A DNA stretch of 64,000 nt from Rufibacter sp. LB8 (GTDB lineage: Bacteria; Bacteroidota; Bacteroidia; Cytophagales; Hymenobacteraceae). The stretch covers positions 806,001-870,000 of the forward strand of contig NZ_JADALJ010000001.1 of NCBI RefSeq assembly GCF_014876185.1, in the 5' to 3' direction. Both the position numbers and the translations under genes were made by a program. Below, in pieces: positions 9,367 through 17,100 of the stretch. Within the stretch, counting starts at the first letter, position 1; the number at the start of each line of letters is the position of its first letter. The notes beneath the pieces are model-generated. The model saw only the letters and a list, made by a program, of their open reading frames with translations. It was not told the origin of the DNA and did not search any database.

Positions 9367-9702
9367 ATGGGCTTCATCATTAAAATCATTATCACCGGCA
9401 TTGTCGCGCTGGTGCTGGCACAGTTCTTCCCGGGAGTGCACCTGGATGGCATAAGCAGCGGCATTTTGCTGGCTTTGGTGCTGGCCCTGCTGAACGCCTT
9501 TGTGCGGCCTGTTTTGGTGTTCTTAACCATTCCGGTGACCTTTCTGACCTTGGGCTTATTCCTGCTGGTGATCAACGCCATCATTCTGTACCTGGCAGAT
9601 TTCCTTTTAGATGGGTTCTCCGTGGATGGCATCATCACTGCCATTCTCTTCAGCTTGGTGTTATCAATTGTCACCTCCATCATTGACATGGTGAGAGGGT
9701 AA
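9367..9702 (+). CDS. Phage-holin-4-superfamily (YvlD-like) membrane protein
   Basis: This 111-residue protein is almost wholly hydrophobic, with about four membrane segments (IIITGIVALVLAQF, GILLALVLALLNAFV, VLVFLTIPVTFLTLGL and a C-terminal helix). The pattern LLNAFVRPVLVFLTIPVT is typical of PF04020. It starts 14 bp after the ureohydrolase gene. Despite the family name these are usually chromosomal proteins of unknown role, and no other phage gene is nearby. Confidence 0.82.
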   Translation: MGFIIKIIITGIVALVLAQFFPGVHLDGISSGILLALVLALLNAFVRPVLVFLTIPVTFLTLGLFLLVINAIILYLADFLLDGFSVDGIITAILFSLVLSIVTSIIDMVRG

Positions 9703-9718
9703 CTACAGTTGGTTTGGT

Positions 9719-9764
9719 TTTCCGTTTTCGGGCTCATTTCTGAAAATGAGCTCGAAAACGGAAA
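9719..9764. repeat. Interspersed palindrome, copy 3
   Basis: Arms TTTCCGTTTTCGGGCTCATTT pair with the right arm except for one C-to-T change (GAGCTCG). It lies just after the holin-like gene. Confidence 0.9.
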
Positions 9765-9915
9765 GTCTGCAAGCCTTTACATTTGTTTTGGTGCAGATCT
9801 GGCAGTAATCAGAATCCTGCAATTGATTTGAATTCTTTCTCAACAATAGCCTGGCCTTGCCGGGCTATTATTGTTTTATGCCAATCAGAATAGCAGAAAG
9901 AAAGTCGATTTTGGC

Positions 9916-9923
9916 TATTTTTG
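9916..9923 (+). promoter_or_regulatory. Possible -7 box of recQ
   Basis: TATTTTTG matches the Bacteroidetes TAnnTTTG -7 element, 17 bp before the preferred recQ ATG. No TTG box is seen at the right spacing, so support is weak. If it is real, the leader would be about 10 nt. Confidence 0.35.
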
Positions 9924-9940
9924 TAAAAATAGAAACAAGC

Positions 9941-12082
9941 ATGGGAGTTAGGGAAGCCAGGGAGGTGTTGAAGCTGTATTTTGGGTATGACCAGTTCAGG
10001 CCGGGGCAGGAGGAAATCATTTCCAATGTGCTGGCCAAGAAAGACACGGTGGTGCTCATGCCCACGGGCGGCGGGAAATCTGTGTGCTACCAGGTGCCCG
10101 GTTTGGTCATGCCCGGCATCAGCGTGGTGGTGTCGCCGTTGATTGCCCTCATGAAAGACCAGGTGGAAGCCCTGCAAGGAAACGGCGTGAACGCGGCTTT
10201 CCTGAACAGTTCCCAAACCTCCAAAGAGCAGCAGTTGATTGAGCAGCAGTGCTATGACGGGCGTTTGAAAATGCTCTACGTGTCCCCTGAAAAACTGCTT
10301 TCCCCGGGCTTTTTCTCCTTTCTGAAACAACTGCAGATTAATTTATTCGCCATTGATGAGGCGCACTGTATTTCGGCCTGGGGCCATGATTTCAGGCCAG
10401 AATACCTGCAATTGAAAAACCTTAAGCTGCAATTCCCAGAGATACCTGTCATTGCCTTGACAGCCACCGCTGATCGCCTGACTCAGAAAGACATTCATAC
10501 GCAGCTGTATTTACAAGACCCCAAAGTCTTCGTTTCGTCTTTTGACCGGCCCAATATCTACCTGCAGGTGCAGCCGGGCCAGAAGCGCATGGAAGCCATT
10601 TTAGACTTTCTGGAAGAGCGCCCTTTTCAGCCCGGCATTATCTATTGCCTCAGCAGGAAAGCGACGGAATCATTGGCGGCAAAACTGAAGGAAAAAAGCT
10701 ATAACGCCGATTACTACCATGCGGGCCTTTCTTCTAAGGAGCGGGACAGGGTGCAGGAGAAGTTCCTGCAAGACAACATCATGATCATGTGCGCTACCAT
10801 CGCCTTCGGTATGGGCATTGATAAGTCTAACGTGCGCTGGGTGATCCATTACAACTTGCCCAAAAACCTGGAAAGCTATTACCAGGAAATTGGCCGGGCC
10901 GGCCGTGACGGTGCTTCTGCTGAGGCCTTGCTTTTCCACAGTCTGGCCGATGTGATGACCCTGCGGGATATTATCTCCCAAGGCGATAATAGCAAGGAGC
11001 AGACCTTGTCTTTGGCCAAACTGGACCGCATGCTGCAATACGCTGAGAGCACCAGCTGCCGACGCAAGACCTTGATGCACTATTTTGGTGAGCCATTTGA
11101 CCAGAACTGCGGCAACTGCGACATCTGCGAAAATCCCCCTACCTCTTTCAACGGCACTGAGCTGGCCCAGAAAATACTATCGGCGGTAGCCAGAACCAAA
11201 GAAACCATTCCGGCCGCGCAGGTGGTGGACATTTTACGCGGTTCCAGAAACCAGCAAAGTTTGGCCAGAGGCTATGACCAACTCAAAACGTTTGGCGCTG
11301 GCAGAGACGTACCCGCCACCGACTGGCAACGCTATATCCACCAACTCATAAACCAAGGCTTGCTAGAAGTAGCCTATGATGAACACGCGGCACTTAAACT
11401 GAACAAAGCCAGCCAGGAGGTGCTGTTCAACGGCAAACCGGTGGAGTTGGTGAAATTCCAACCCATTGACCCCAAAGAAGAGAAAGAAAAACGCAGCAAA
11501 GGCAAATCTAGAAACCAGATGGAAGTGGCCCTGTTTGACCATCTTCGCCAGCTAAGGAAAGATTTGGCCCAGGAGCGCGGCATTCCGCCGTACCTGGTGT
11601 TCAATGACAACACGCTGCAGGAAATTGCGGAGATGCGCCCAACCAACCGGCCCGCTTTTCTTTCCATTTCCGGGGTGGCGCAAGCCAAGTATGAACAATA
11701 CGGCGAACTGTTCATCAATGCCATCTTAGGTTTCCTGGGTAAACAAAGCGAACAGCAGCAGGCCCGTATGAAAGGAACCACGCATTTGGTCACCTATGAA
11801 ATGCTCCGCCAAGGGCTAACCCCTGAAGAAATATCCGCGCAGCGTCAGATTCAGGTGGCCACAGTGTATTCGCATCTGGCTACGTTGTACCAGCAAGGCT
11901 ACGAGTTGGACCTGAAGCCCTATCTTTCTGATTGGGAATATGACAAAATACACCAGGCCATTCAACAGATAGGACAAACCATCACCATGAAACCTATCTT
12001 TGATTTACTGGAAGGGGAGATTGACTACCTTAAAATCAGGTTGGCCATTGGCCGCTACCACCGTGAAACCCAGCAAGCATAA
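9941..12082 (+). CDS. recQ: ATP-dependent DNA helicase RecQ
   Basis: The ATG at 9941 (MGVREAREVLKLYFGY) fits the family start better than the in-frame start at 9857; the result is 713 residues. Walker A is PTGGGKS and the DEAH box is IDEAHCISAWGHDFRPEY. The helicase C domain includes GRAGRDG, and the RQC zinc site includes CRRKTLMHYFGE and CGNCDIC. An HRDC domain follows (about residues 520-595). A C-terminal helix-turn-helix-like helicase-associated domain follows, with GLTPEEISAQRQIQVATVYSHL. RecQ unwinds DNA 3'-5' in recombination and fork repair. Confidence 0.95.
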   Translation: MGVREAREVLKLYFGYDQFRPGQEEIISNVLAKKDTVVLMPTGGGKSVCYQVPGLVMPGISVVVSPLIALMKDQVEALQGNGVNAAFLNSSQTSKEQQLIEQQCYDGRLKMLYVSPEKLLSPGFFSFLKQLQINLFAIDEAHCISAWGHDFRPEYLQLKNLKLQFPEIPVIALTATADRLTQKDIHTQLYLQDPKVFVSSFDRPNIYLQVQPGQKRMEAILDFLEERPFQPGIIYCLSRKATESLAAKLKEKSYNADYYHAGLSSKERDRVQEKFLQDNIMIMCATIAFGMGIDKSNVRWVIHYNLPKNLESYYQEIGRAGRDGASAEALLFHSLADVMTLRDIISQGDNSKEQTLSLAKLDRMLQYAESTSCRRKTLMHYFGEPFDQNCGNCDICENPPTSFNGTELAQKILSAVARTKETIPAAQVVDILRGSRNQQSLARGYDQLKTFGAGRDVPATDWQRYIHQLINQGLLEVAYDEHAALKLNKASQEVLFNGKPVELVKFQPIDPKEEKEKRSKGKSRNQMEVALFDHLRQLRKDLAQERGIPPYLVFNDNTLQEIAEMRPTNRPAFLSISGVAQAKYEQYGELFINAILGFLGKQSEQQQARMKGTTHLVTYEMLRQGLTPEEISAQRQIQVATVYSHLATLYQQGYELDLKPYLSDWEYDKIHQAIQQIGQTITMKPIFDLLEGEIDYLKIRLAIGRYHRETQQA

Positions 12083-12119
12083 AAAAAGGAGGCCAGTAGA
12101 AACTGGCCTCCTTTTTTTA
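12081..12119. terminator. Bidirectional terminator between recQ and the S8 protease gene
   Basis: AAAAAGGAGGCCAGT and ACTGGCCTCCTTTTT form a 15-bp stem with a short loop and A/T tracts on both sides. The flanking genes converge on it. Confidence 0.9.
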
Positions 12120-12133
12120 TAAATTCTGATTGA

Positions 12134-13312
12134 TTATCTCAACGCGATTGGATCTGCTTTGCCATCTGGGTCACCAGCAACTAAACCTTGGTTGTTTACG
12201 CGGCCACCGTTCAGGGCTAAGATACCGGCAACGTGCGGCGCGGCATATGATGTTCCGTTTCCGGTAGTGTAACCTCCCGCTTTCCAGGTGGTTTTTATGT
12301 TGGTTCCCGGGGCAGCGAAGTTCACAGACTGACCGTAGTTAGAGCTTTTGCTGAAGATACCGTTCACATCCATGTTAGATACCACAAACACATTTGAAGC
12401 AACCACGCGGGCCGGAGAATCATTTTTGCAGTCAATGTAGCTGTTACCGGAAGCAACTACTACGTACATTCCTTTGGCGGCTACTTTCTTCACCAGGTCA
12501 TCTAACAGAGAAGAAGCATTTACTCTAAGGCTCATGTTCACCACATCACCGGCTTTGCCGTTTTGGTAAGCGTAATTCAAGGCAGAGTAAATTCTGGTCA
12601 AGGTACCGTAACCGGTGTTGTCAAATACTCTTAAGGCCACTATGGTTGCGTTAGCGGCAACACCTACCACGCCAATGTTGTTGTTCTTCGCGCCAATGAT
12701 ACCGGCTACCCCAGTTCCGTGTCCGTAACCGTCCTCTACAGAGGCATCACCGGAAATAAAGGATTTGCTGCGTGTTACATCTACGTTCAAGTCTGGGTGT
12801 TTGGTGTCAACACCTGAGTCAATCACCCAAACAGTTTTGCCGGTTCCGTCACCGTAACCCACGCGGGCCACGCCCCAAGGAATGGTTTGGGTAGAAGTAG
12901 TGGTGGTTGTGGTAGTAGTTGTGGTGGTGGAAGAAGGAGTAGAGTTAGTTTTTGATTTGCCAAGCATTACAGCTTGCTCTGGCTCAATAAAGGCCACATT
13001 CTCGTCAGCTTTAAGGGCGTTTAACTGGTCTATAGTTAAAGAACCGGAGAAGCCGCCGGAAGTGCCGCTGATGAAATCTTTTACACGTTCAGTAGTAATG
13101 CCATGCTTGCCCATTACGCGGTCTCTCACAGATTGACCGCCATCTTTAAAGACTACCAGGTACTTGCCGTCTACGGTAGAGGCCGTGGGGGTAGGTTCAA
13201 TAGGGGCAACTGCCGTCTCTTCTAAAATTTCGTCTTTCTGGCAACCGGCCAAAGTAAACACGGAAGCCAAGGCAAAAAATGACACTGCTTTCTTAAACGT
13301 TCGTGATTTCAT
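12134..13312 (-). CDS. Subtilisin-like (S8) serine protease, lipoprotein
   Basis: This 392-residue protein has a lipoprotein signal peptide ending LAGC. An I9-type propeptide (about residues 48-115) and a Thr/Ser-rich linker with an unbroken run of eleven or more Thr (about residues 125-142) follow, then the S8 catalytic domain. The triad is Asp in VIDSGVDTKHPDL, His in GYGHGTGVAG and Ser in GNGTSYAAPHVAG. It is probably anchored to a cell-envelope membrane, with the linker acting as a spacer. It converges with recQ on a shared terminator. Confidence 0.92.
   Translation of the reverse strand: MKSRTFKKAVSFFALASVFTLAGCQKDEILEETAVAPIEPTPTASTVDGKYLVVFKDGGQSVRDRVMGKHGITTERVKDFISGTSGGFSGSLTIDQLNALKADENVAFIEPEQAVMLGKSKTNSTPSSTTTTTTTTTTTSTQTIPWGVARVGYGDGTGKTVWVIDSGVDTKHPDLNVDVTRSKSFISGDASVEDGYGHGTGVAGIIGAKNNNIGVVGVAANATIVALRVFDNTGYGTLTRIYSALNYAYQNGKAGDVVNMSLRVNASSLLDDLVKKVAAKGMYVVVASGNSYIDCKNDSPARVVASNVFVVSNMDVNGIFSKSSNYGQSVNFAAPGTNIKTTWKAGGYTTGNGTSYAAPHVAGILALNGGRVNNQGLVAGDPDGKADPIALR
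12888..12942. repeat. Trinucleotide tract encoding a poly-Thr linker
   Basis: An imperfect GTG/GTA/GTT triplet run (plus strand) encodes the poly-Thr and Ser linker of the S8 protease on the minus strand. Triplet slippage would change the linker length without shifting the frame. Confidence 0.75.
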
Positions 13313-13626
13313 AAGCTACTATTTTAATAGATAAAGAAAAAGCATGAATAAAATTAGGGTCTGAAACCCTGCGTTCATGTCTTCGTAACCAGCCGGTTTT
13401 TATAATGGTTCATTTTAGGTTCTGATATTTTTTCAATATTTAAATAGGATGAAACCAGCACAGTTTTTTGAATGCCAATTAATTCTCTTTGACTAATTAA
13501 AGATTCTTTCCCGCTAAAGAAATCTCATAGAATTAAGAATGGAGTGTGGAATTTAATGCCAAAGAATTTAGTTTATTGCTAATGAATTAGTACTTTTACT
13601 AAGTCAATTCTTCAAAAAGACAAACC
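13313..13626. other. AT-rich divergent intergenic region
   Basis: This 314-bp region separates the divergent S8 protease and XRE genes. It must hold both promoters, but I see no convincing TTG/TAnnTTTG pair. The only structured part is the pair of short inverted repeats at 13579-13602. Confidence 0.6.
13579..13602. promoter_or_regulatory. Candidate operator of the XRE/S24 regulator
   Basis: Two overlapping inverted repeats are present: CTAAT-GA-ATTAG (13579-13590) and TTAGTA-CTTT-TACTAA (13587-13602), centred about 35 bp before the regulator's start. The position suits autoregulation by the HTH protein encoded directly downstream. AT-richness makes chance repeats possible. Confidence 0.4.
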
Positions 13627-14388
13627 ATGCTAAGTACTAACTTAAAATATCTTAGAAAGCAGCAGAACCTCACCCAGGTGCAGTTGGCTGAGAAATTGGA
13701 GATAAAGAGATCACTTATTGGCGCCTATGAAGAAGGCCGGGCTGAGCCCAAGTTGGCCACGCTGCAGCGAATGGCGCAGGTTTTCCAGGTCTCGGTGGAT
13801 CAATTGATAAGCCCAGACTTGCCCAATGCCTTTAAAAGCGGCAGTGCCAATAACAGGTCAAATGTGAAGGTGCTCTCTATTACCGTAGACAGCCAGGACC
13901 GCGAAAATATTGAACTGGTGCCGTACAAAGCCAGCGCCGGTTACCTGAACGGGTACGCTGACCCTGAATTCATGGAGGAATTGCCCAAGTTCAGGTTGCC
14001 TATGATCCAGAGCCCCGGTACGTACCGCGCGTTTGAGATAAAGGGAGATTCCATGTTGCCAATTCCTTCAGGAACGGTGATTGTGGGGCGTTATGTAGAG
14101 GACTGGCAGGAAATCAAAGACGGTACGCCCTGCATTGTGGTGAGTCTGCAGGAAGGCATTGTGTTCAAGCGGATTTACCAGCAGCAGCGCTCATCGGCTT
14201 TACGTTTGCACTCAGACAACCCCAGCTATGAACCCTATGTAGTGAAACTGGAAGACGTGGTAGAACTTTGGGAGGCGAAGGCTTACATCAGTACCACGTT
14301 CCCCCTGGCAGAGATTTCATTGGATAAGTTGACGTCACTGGTTTTGGACCTGCAGCAGGAAGTACAGAAGTTGAAGACCGTGAAATAA
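13627..14388 (+). CDS. XRE-family regulator with S24 (LexA-like) domain
   Basis: This 253-residue protein has an N-terminal HTH_3 domain (LRKQQNLTQVQLAEKLEIKRSLIGAYEEGR), then an S24/LexA-type fold (about residues 110-215). The serine nucleophile sits in KGDSMLP and the lysine in GIVFKRIY. The chain ends in a short heptad-like helix. A canonical Ala-Gly cleavage site is not obvious; SAGYLNGY at residue 105 is the nearest match. Similar proteins are common stand-alone regulators in Bacteroidetes, so phage origin is not needed. Confidence 0.85.
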   Translation: MLSTNLKYLRKQQNLTQVQLAEKLEIKRSLIGAYEEGRAEPKLATLQRMAQVFQVSVDQLISPDLPNAFKSGSANNRSNVKVLSITVDSQDRENIELVPYKASAGYLNGYADPEFMEELPKFRLPMIQSPGTYRAFEIKGDSMLPIPSGTVIVGRYVEDWQEIKDGTPCIVVSLQEGIVFKRIYQQQRSSALRLHSDNPSYEPYVVKLEDVVELWEAKAYISTTFPLAEISLDKLTSLVLDLQQEVQKLKTVK

Positions 14389-14411
14389 CATTGGTTTCAT
14401 AAAGGAATGGG

Positions 14412-14465
14412 AGAGGTTCCGTTTTCGGGCTCATTTTCAGAAATGAGCCCGAAAACGGAACCTCT
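14412..14465. repeat. Interspersed palindrome, copy 4, extended to 54 bp
   Basis: Two perfect 25-bp arms flank a TCAG loop. The outer AGAGGTTCC/GGAACCTCT is unique to this locus and still perfectly complementary. Confidence 0.93.
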
Positions 14466-14552
14466 TGGTTTGTGTAAAGCATATCCCAACCTGAATATTC
14501 TGGTTGCGTATGACCAAGTACCTAAACTAATAAACCCCAAACCGCTGTACCC

Positions 14553-15269
14553 ATGATTAAAATAATCCCAGCCGCTGAGCGGCACCATGCTTCACACGGG
14601 TGGCTTAATTCATACTTCCTTTTCTCGTTCGCAGATTATTACGCGCATGACAACCTGCAATGGGGACCTTTGCGTGTGTTCAATGATGACTACATTTCGG
14701 GCAAGAGTGGCTTTCCGGAGCACCCGCATTCTGAGATGGAGATTGTGACCATTGTGTTGGAAGGCGCCGTGGCGCACCAAGACAGCATGGGCAACAAAGC
14801 CTTGGTAAAGGCAGGGGAGGTGCAGCGCATGACCACCGGAACCGGCGTGAAACACTCAGAAACCAATGAATCTGACGAGGAACTCCACCTGTACCAGCTT
14901 TGGTTTTTGCCGAATAAAAAAGGTTTAACGCCCAGCTATGAGCAGAAAACCATTGATTTCCTGAAAGAGAAAAACGAGTTGATTCCGTTGGTGTCTGGGC
15001 AGAAAGTGCTGGAAGACGTGGTGTTCATCAATTCCAACTCCACCATTTACTATGCCAATCTGGAAGACGGCAAAGAGATTGACTTCAAAACCTTCCCCAT
15101 CAGAAAAGGGTTGCTATACGTTACGTCCGGTGAGTTGTTTGTAAACGGCATGCAAGTCCAGAAAAACGATCAGGTTCGGTCTGCGGATGTAGACGCCATC
15201 AGAATTAAAGCCGCCGGAGACAGCTCCTTTATTTTAATAGACTTACCTGGTTCAGAAGCCAATTACTAA
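14553..15269 (+). CDS. Pirin family protein (YhhW-like)
   Basis: This 238-residue bicupin protein has the conserved pirin N-terminus (GWLNSYFLFSFADYY, WGPLRVFNDD). The metal-binding cupin motif has histidines in FPEHPHSEMEIVTIVLEG and HQDS, with the later GVKHSETN and a glutamate in the next strand. Bacterial homologues can act as quercetin 2,3-dioxygenases, but the physiological substrate is unknown. It is a single-gene unit with its own terminator. Confidence 0.92.
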   Translation: MIKIIPAAERHHASHGWLNSYFLFSFADYYAHDNLQWGPLRVFNDDYISGKSGFPEHPHSEMEIVTIVLEGAVAHQDSMGNKALVKAGEVQRMTTGTGVKHSETNESDEELHLYQLWFLPNKKGLTPSYEQKTIDFLKEKNELIPLVSGQKVLEDVVFINSNSTIYYANLEDGKEIDFKTFPIRKGLLYVTSGELFVNGMQVQKNDQVRSADVDAIRIKAAGDSSFILIDLPGSEANY

Positions 15270-15289
15270 CATATACACTTTGTAGAGAC

Positions 15290-15324
15290 AAGAAAGGCGG
15301 GCCAAAAGCTCGCCTTTCTTTTTG
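15290..15324 (+). terminator. Terminator after the pirin gene
   Basis: AAGAAAGGCG and CGCCTTTCTT form the stem, with a GGCC-containing loop and a T-run, about 20 bp after the pirin stop. Confidence 0.87.
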
Positions 15325-15450
15325 GTCTGCCTGGTAGAGTTAAGGTTTCTAAATGCTTTTGAACCGAGCTAAGGCTTAAGTCAATCAATCTTTATTTACC
15401 AGAAATTTACGGTTTTCAGCTTTTAGATAAACCCTACATTAGAAATCAAC

Positions 15451-15504
15451 TCTATTTCCGTTTTCGGGCTCAATTTCAGAAATGATGCCAAAAACGGAAA
15501 TAGA
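15451..15504. repeat. Interspersed palindrome, copy 5, decayed core with perfect outer arms
   Basis: The outer TCTATTTCCG/CGGAAATAGA is perfectly complementary and unique to this locus. The inner stem has mismatches (GGGCTCAATTT against AAATGATGCC). The total span is again 54 bp. It lies in the 321-bp gap before the phospholipase-like gene; that gap otherwise holds only the pirin terminator and AT-rich sequence. Confidence 0.85.
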
Positions 15505-15590
15505 ATATTTTGTTTGCAATATTATGTAAATCTATTCATCCGTATTTGCCGTAATTGCCACTACCAATCTACTAGGTGTTAAAGGTCTGT

Positions 15591-16853
15591 ATGGTGTTCA
15601 ATCCCAGGGTGCTTTCAAAGGTAATGCTGGTGGTTTCACTGGTTTGGTTTGTGCCAGGCAAAGCGGAGGCCTACGGCGTGCTCACTCACCAGGCCATTAT
15701 AGATGTCTCCTGGGAAAAATCATTGGTACCTGTGCTAAAGCGGAAATTCCCCAAGGCTACAGAAGAGGAACTTAGGGAGGCGCACGCGCACGCATACGGC
15801 GGGGCCATCATACAGGACATGGGGTATTATCCCTTCGGGAATGTGTTTTTCACAGACCTCACCCATTACGTGCGCAGCGGCGATTTCATAAATGCCCTGC
15901 TTTCTGAGGCGCAGAACCTGAACGAATACGCCTTTGGCCTGGGCGCGCTGGCCCATTACTACGCCGACAACTACGGGCATCCTATTGGCACTAACCGCGC
16001 CGTGCCCATGATGTACCCCGAAACCAAAGCCCAGCACGGCAATTCAGTAAGTTACGAGGAAGACCCCGTAGCGCACATCAAAATGGAATTTGGCTTTGAC
16101 GTGCTGCAGGTGGCCCGCGGAAATTATGCCTCCCAACAGTACCGTGATTTCATTGGGTTTGAGGTGAGTACTGAATCATTGGAGCGGGCTTTTAAGAAAA
16201 CGTACGGGCTTGAATTGAAAAGTCTTTTTGTGAACTTGGGTCTTACGGTGGGGTCGTTCCGGTACTCGGTAAGCACGCTTTTTCCTAACCTCACCAAGGC
16301 CGCCTGGAACCTGAAGTCTGATGACATAAGAAAAGCCATTCCCAGCGCCACCAAGCAGAAATTCATTTACCGCATCAAGAAAACTGAATACCACAAACAG
16401 TTTGGCCGCGAATACCAGAAGCCTAATTTCTTCCAGCGGGTGCTGAGTTGGATTCTAGGCATCTTACCAAAATTTGGCCCGAACAAAGCATTGGCCTTCA
16501 AGCCACCTTCGCCGCAGGCCGAAAAGGTCTTCATGGAAAGTTTCAACGTGACCATTGAGAAATACGCGCTGGGCCTCACCACCTTATCCAAAGACTCCAT
16601 CACCCTCAAAAATACCGCCCTGGACACCGGCGACGCCACCAAAAACGGCACCTACAAAAAAGCCGATGAAACCTACGCCGAGCTCCTGAAGCGCCTTGTA
16701 AAAGAACAGCCAAGTGAAGTGCCCGCCCAACTTAGACGCAATATTCTGTCTTTTTATAACGGCGCGAAAGCCCCCAAAATGGAGGACAAAGAAGACGCCA
16801 AAGACTGGGAGAAAACCCTGGAGAACCTGGAGAAGTTTAAAGCCGGTAAATAG
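15591..16853 (+). CDS. Zinc-dependent phospholipase C-like secreted protein
   Basis: The ATG at 15591 gives a clean signal peptide (VLSKVMLVVSLVWFVPGKAEA) before YGVLTHQAI; a GTG 15 bp upstream is an alternative. The 420-residue product has the PF00882-type pattern of metal-ligand histidines: GVLTHQAI, LTHYVRSGD, LGALAHYYADNYGHP and a later acid/His segment EDPVAHIKMEF. The C-terminal half (after about residue 200) is Lys-rich, has no recognised domain and is probably helical. Location is periplasm or outside. The substrate is uncertain. Confidence 0.78.
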   Translation: MVFNPRVLSKVMLVVSLVWFVPGKAEAYGVLTHQAIIDVSWEKSLVPVLKRKFPKATEEELREAHAHAYGGAIIQDMGYYPFGNVFFTDLTHYVRSGDFINALLSEAQNLNEYAFGLGALAHYYADNYGHPIGTNRAVPMMYPETKAQHGNSVSYEEDPVAHIKMEFGFDVLQVARGNYASQQYRDFIGFEVSTESLERAFKKTYGLELKSLFVNLGLTVGSFRYSVSTLFPNLTKAAWNLKSDDIRKAIPSATKQKFIYRIKKTEYHKQFGREYQKPNFFQRVLSWILGILPKFGPNKALAFKPPSPQAEKVFMESFNVTIEKYALGLTTLSKDSITLKNTALDTGDATKNGTYKKADETYAELLKRLVKEQPSEVPAQLRRNILSFYNGAKAPKMEDKEDAKDWEKTLENLEKFKAGK

Positions 16854-16913
16854 AGATATGCTCGTCAACACGCATTCCATCTGAATACACTTTGCATCCT
16901 TATTAAGTCAAAA

Positions 16914-16941
16914 TTGTAGAGACGCAATACCTTGCGTCTTG
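16914..16941 (+). repeat. GTAGAGACGCAATACC repeat, copy A
   Basis: The GTAGAGACGCAATACC unit is followed by TTGCGTCT, so it forms an imperfect AGACGCAA/TTGCGTCT hairpin. This is the first of three copies in the 247-bp gap before rmuC. Confidence 0.85.
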
Positions 16942-16993
16942 TGTCCAAGAAACAAAAGCGTTGCTCCACCTGAAGGCCTAAAAAACTGCAATG

Positions 16994-17066
16994 CGTGTTA
17001 GACGCAAAGTATTGCGTCTCTACATTTTCAAGCGTGTTAGACGCAAGGTATTGCGTCTCTACATTT
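16994..17066 (-). repeat. GTAGAGACGCAATACC repeat, copies B and C
   Basis: Two inverted copies (16994-17024 and 17034-17066) each contain GTTAGACGCAA followed by TATTGCGTCTCTAC, joined by ATTTTCA-type sequence. Copy B has one base change in the core (AAAGTATT against AAGGTATT). Confidence 0.85.
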
Positions 17067-17100
17067 TCACCAAATCAAGCGATATCCATTACTGTAAATT

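Noticed and set aside
9367-9702. Prophage remnant because of the holin-like protein
   Set aside because: The family is widely chromosomal, and no other phage gene is near. The GH25 gene at 47497 also has no phage context.
12882-13136. Small plus-strand frame starting with a poly-Val run
   Set aside because: It is the antisense reading of the poly-Thr tract in the protease gene.
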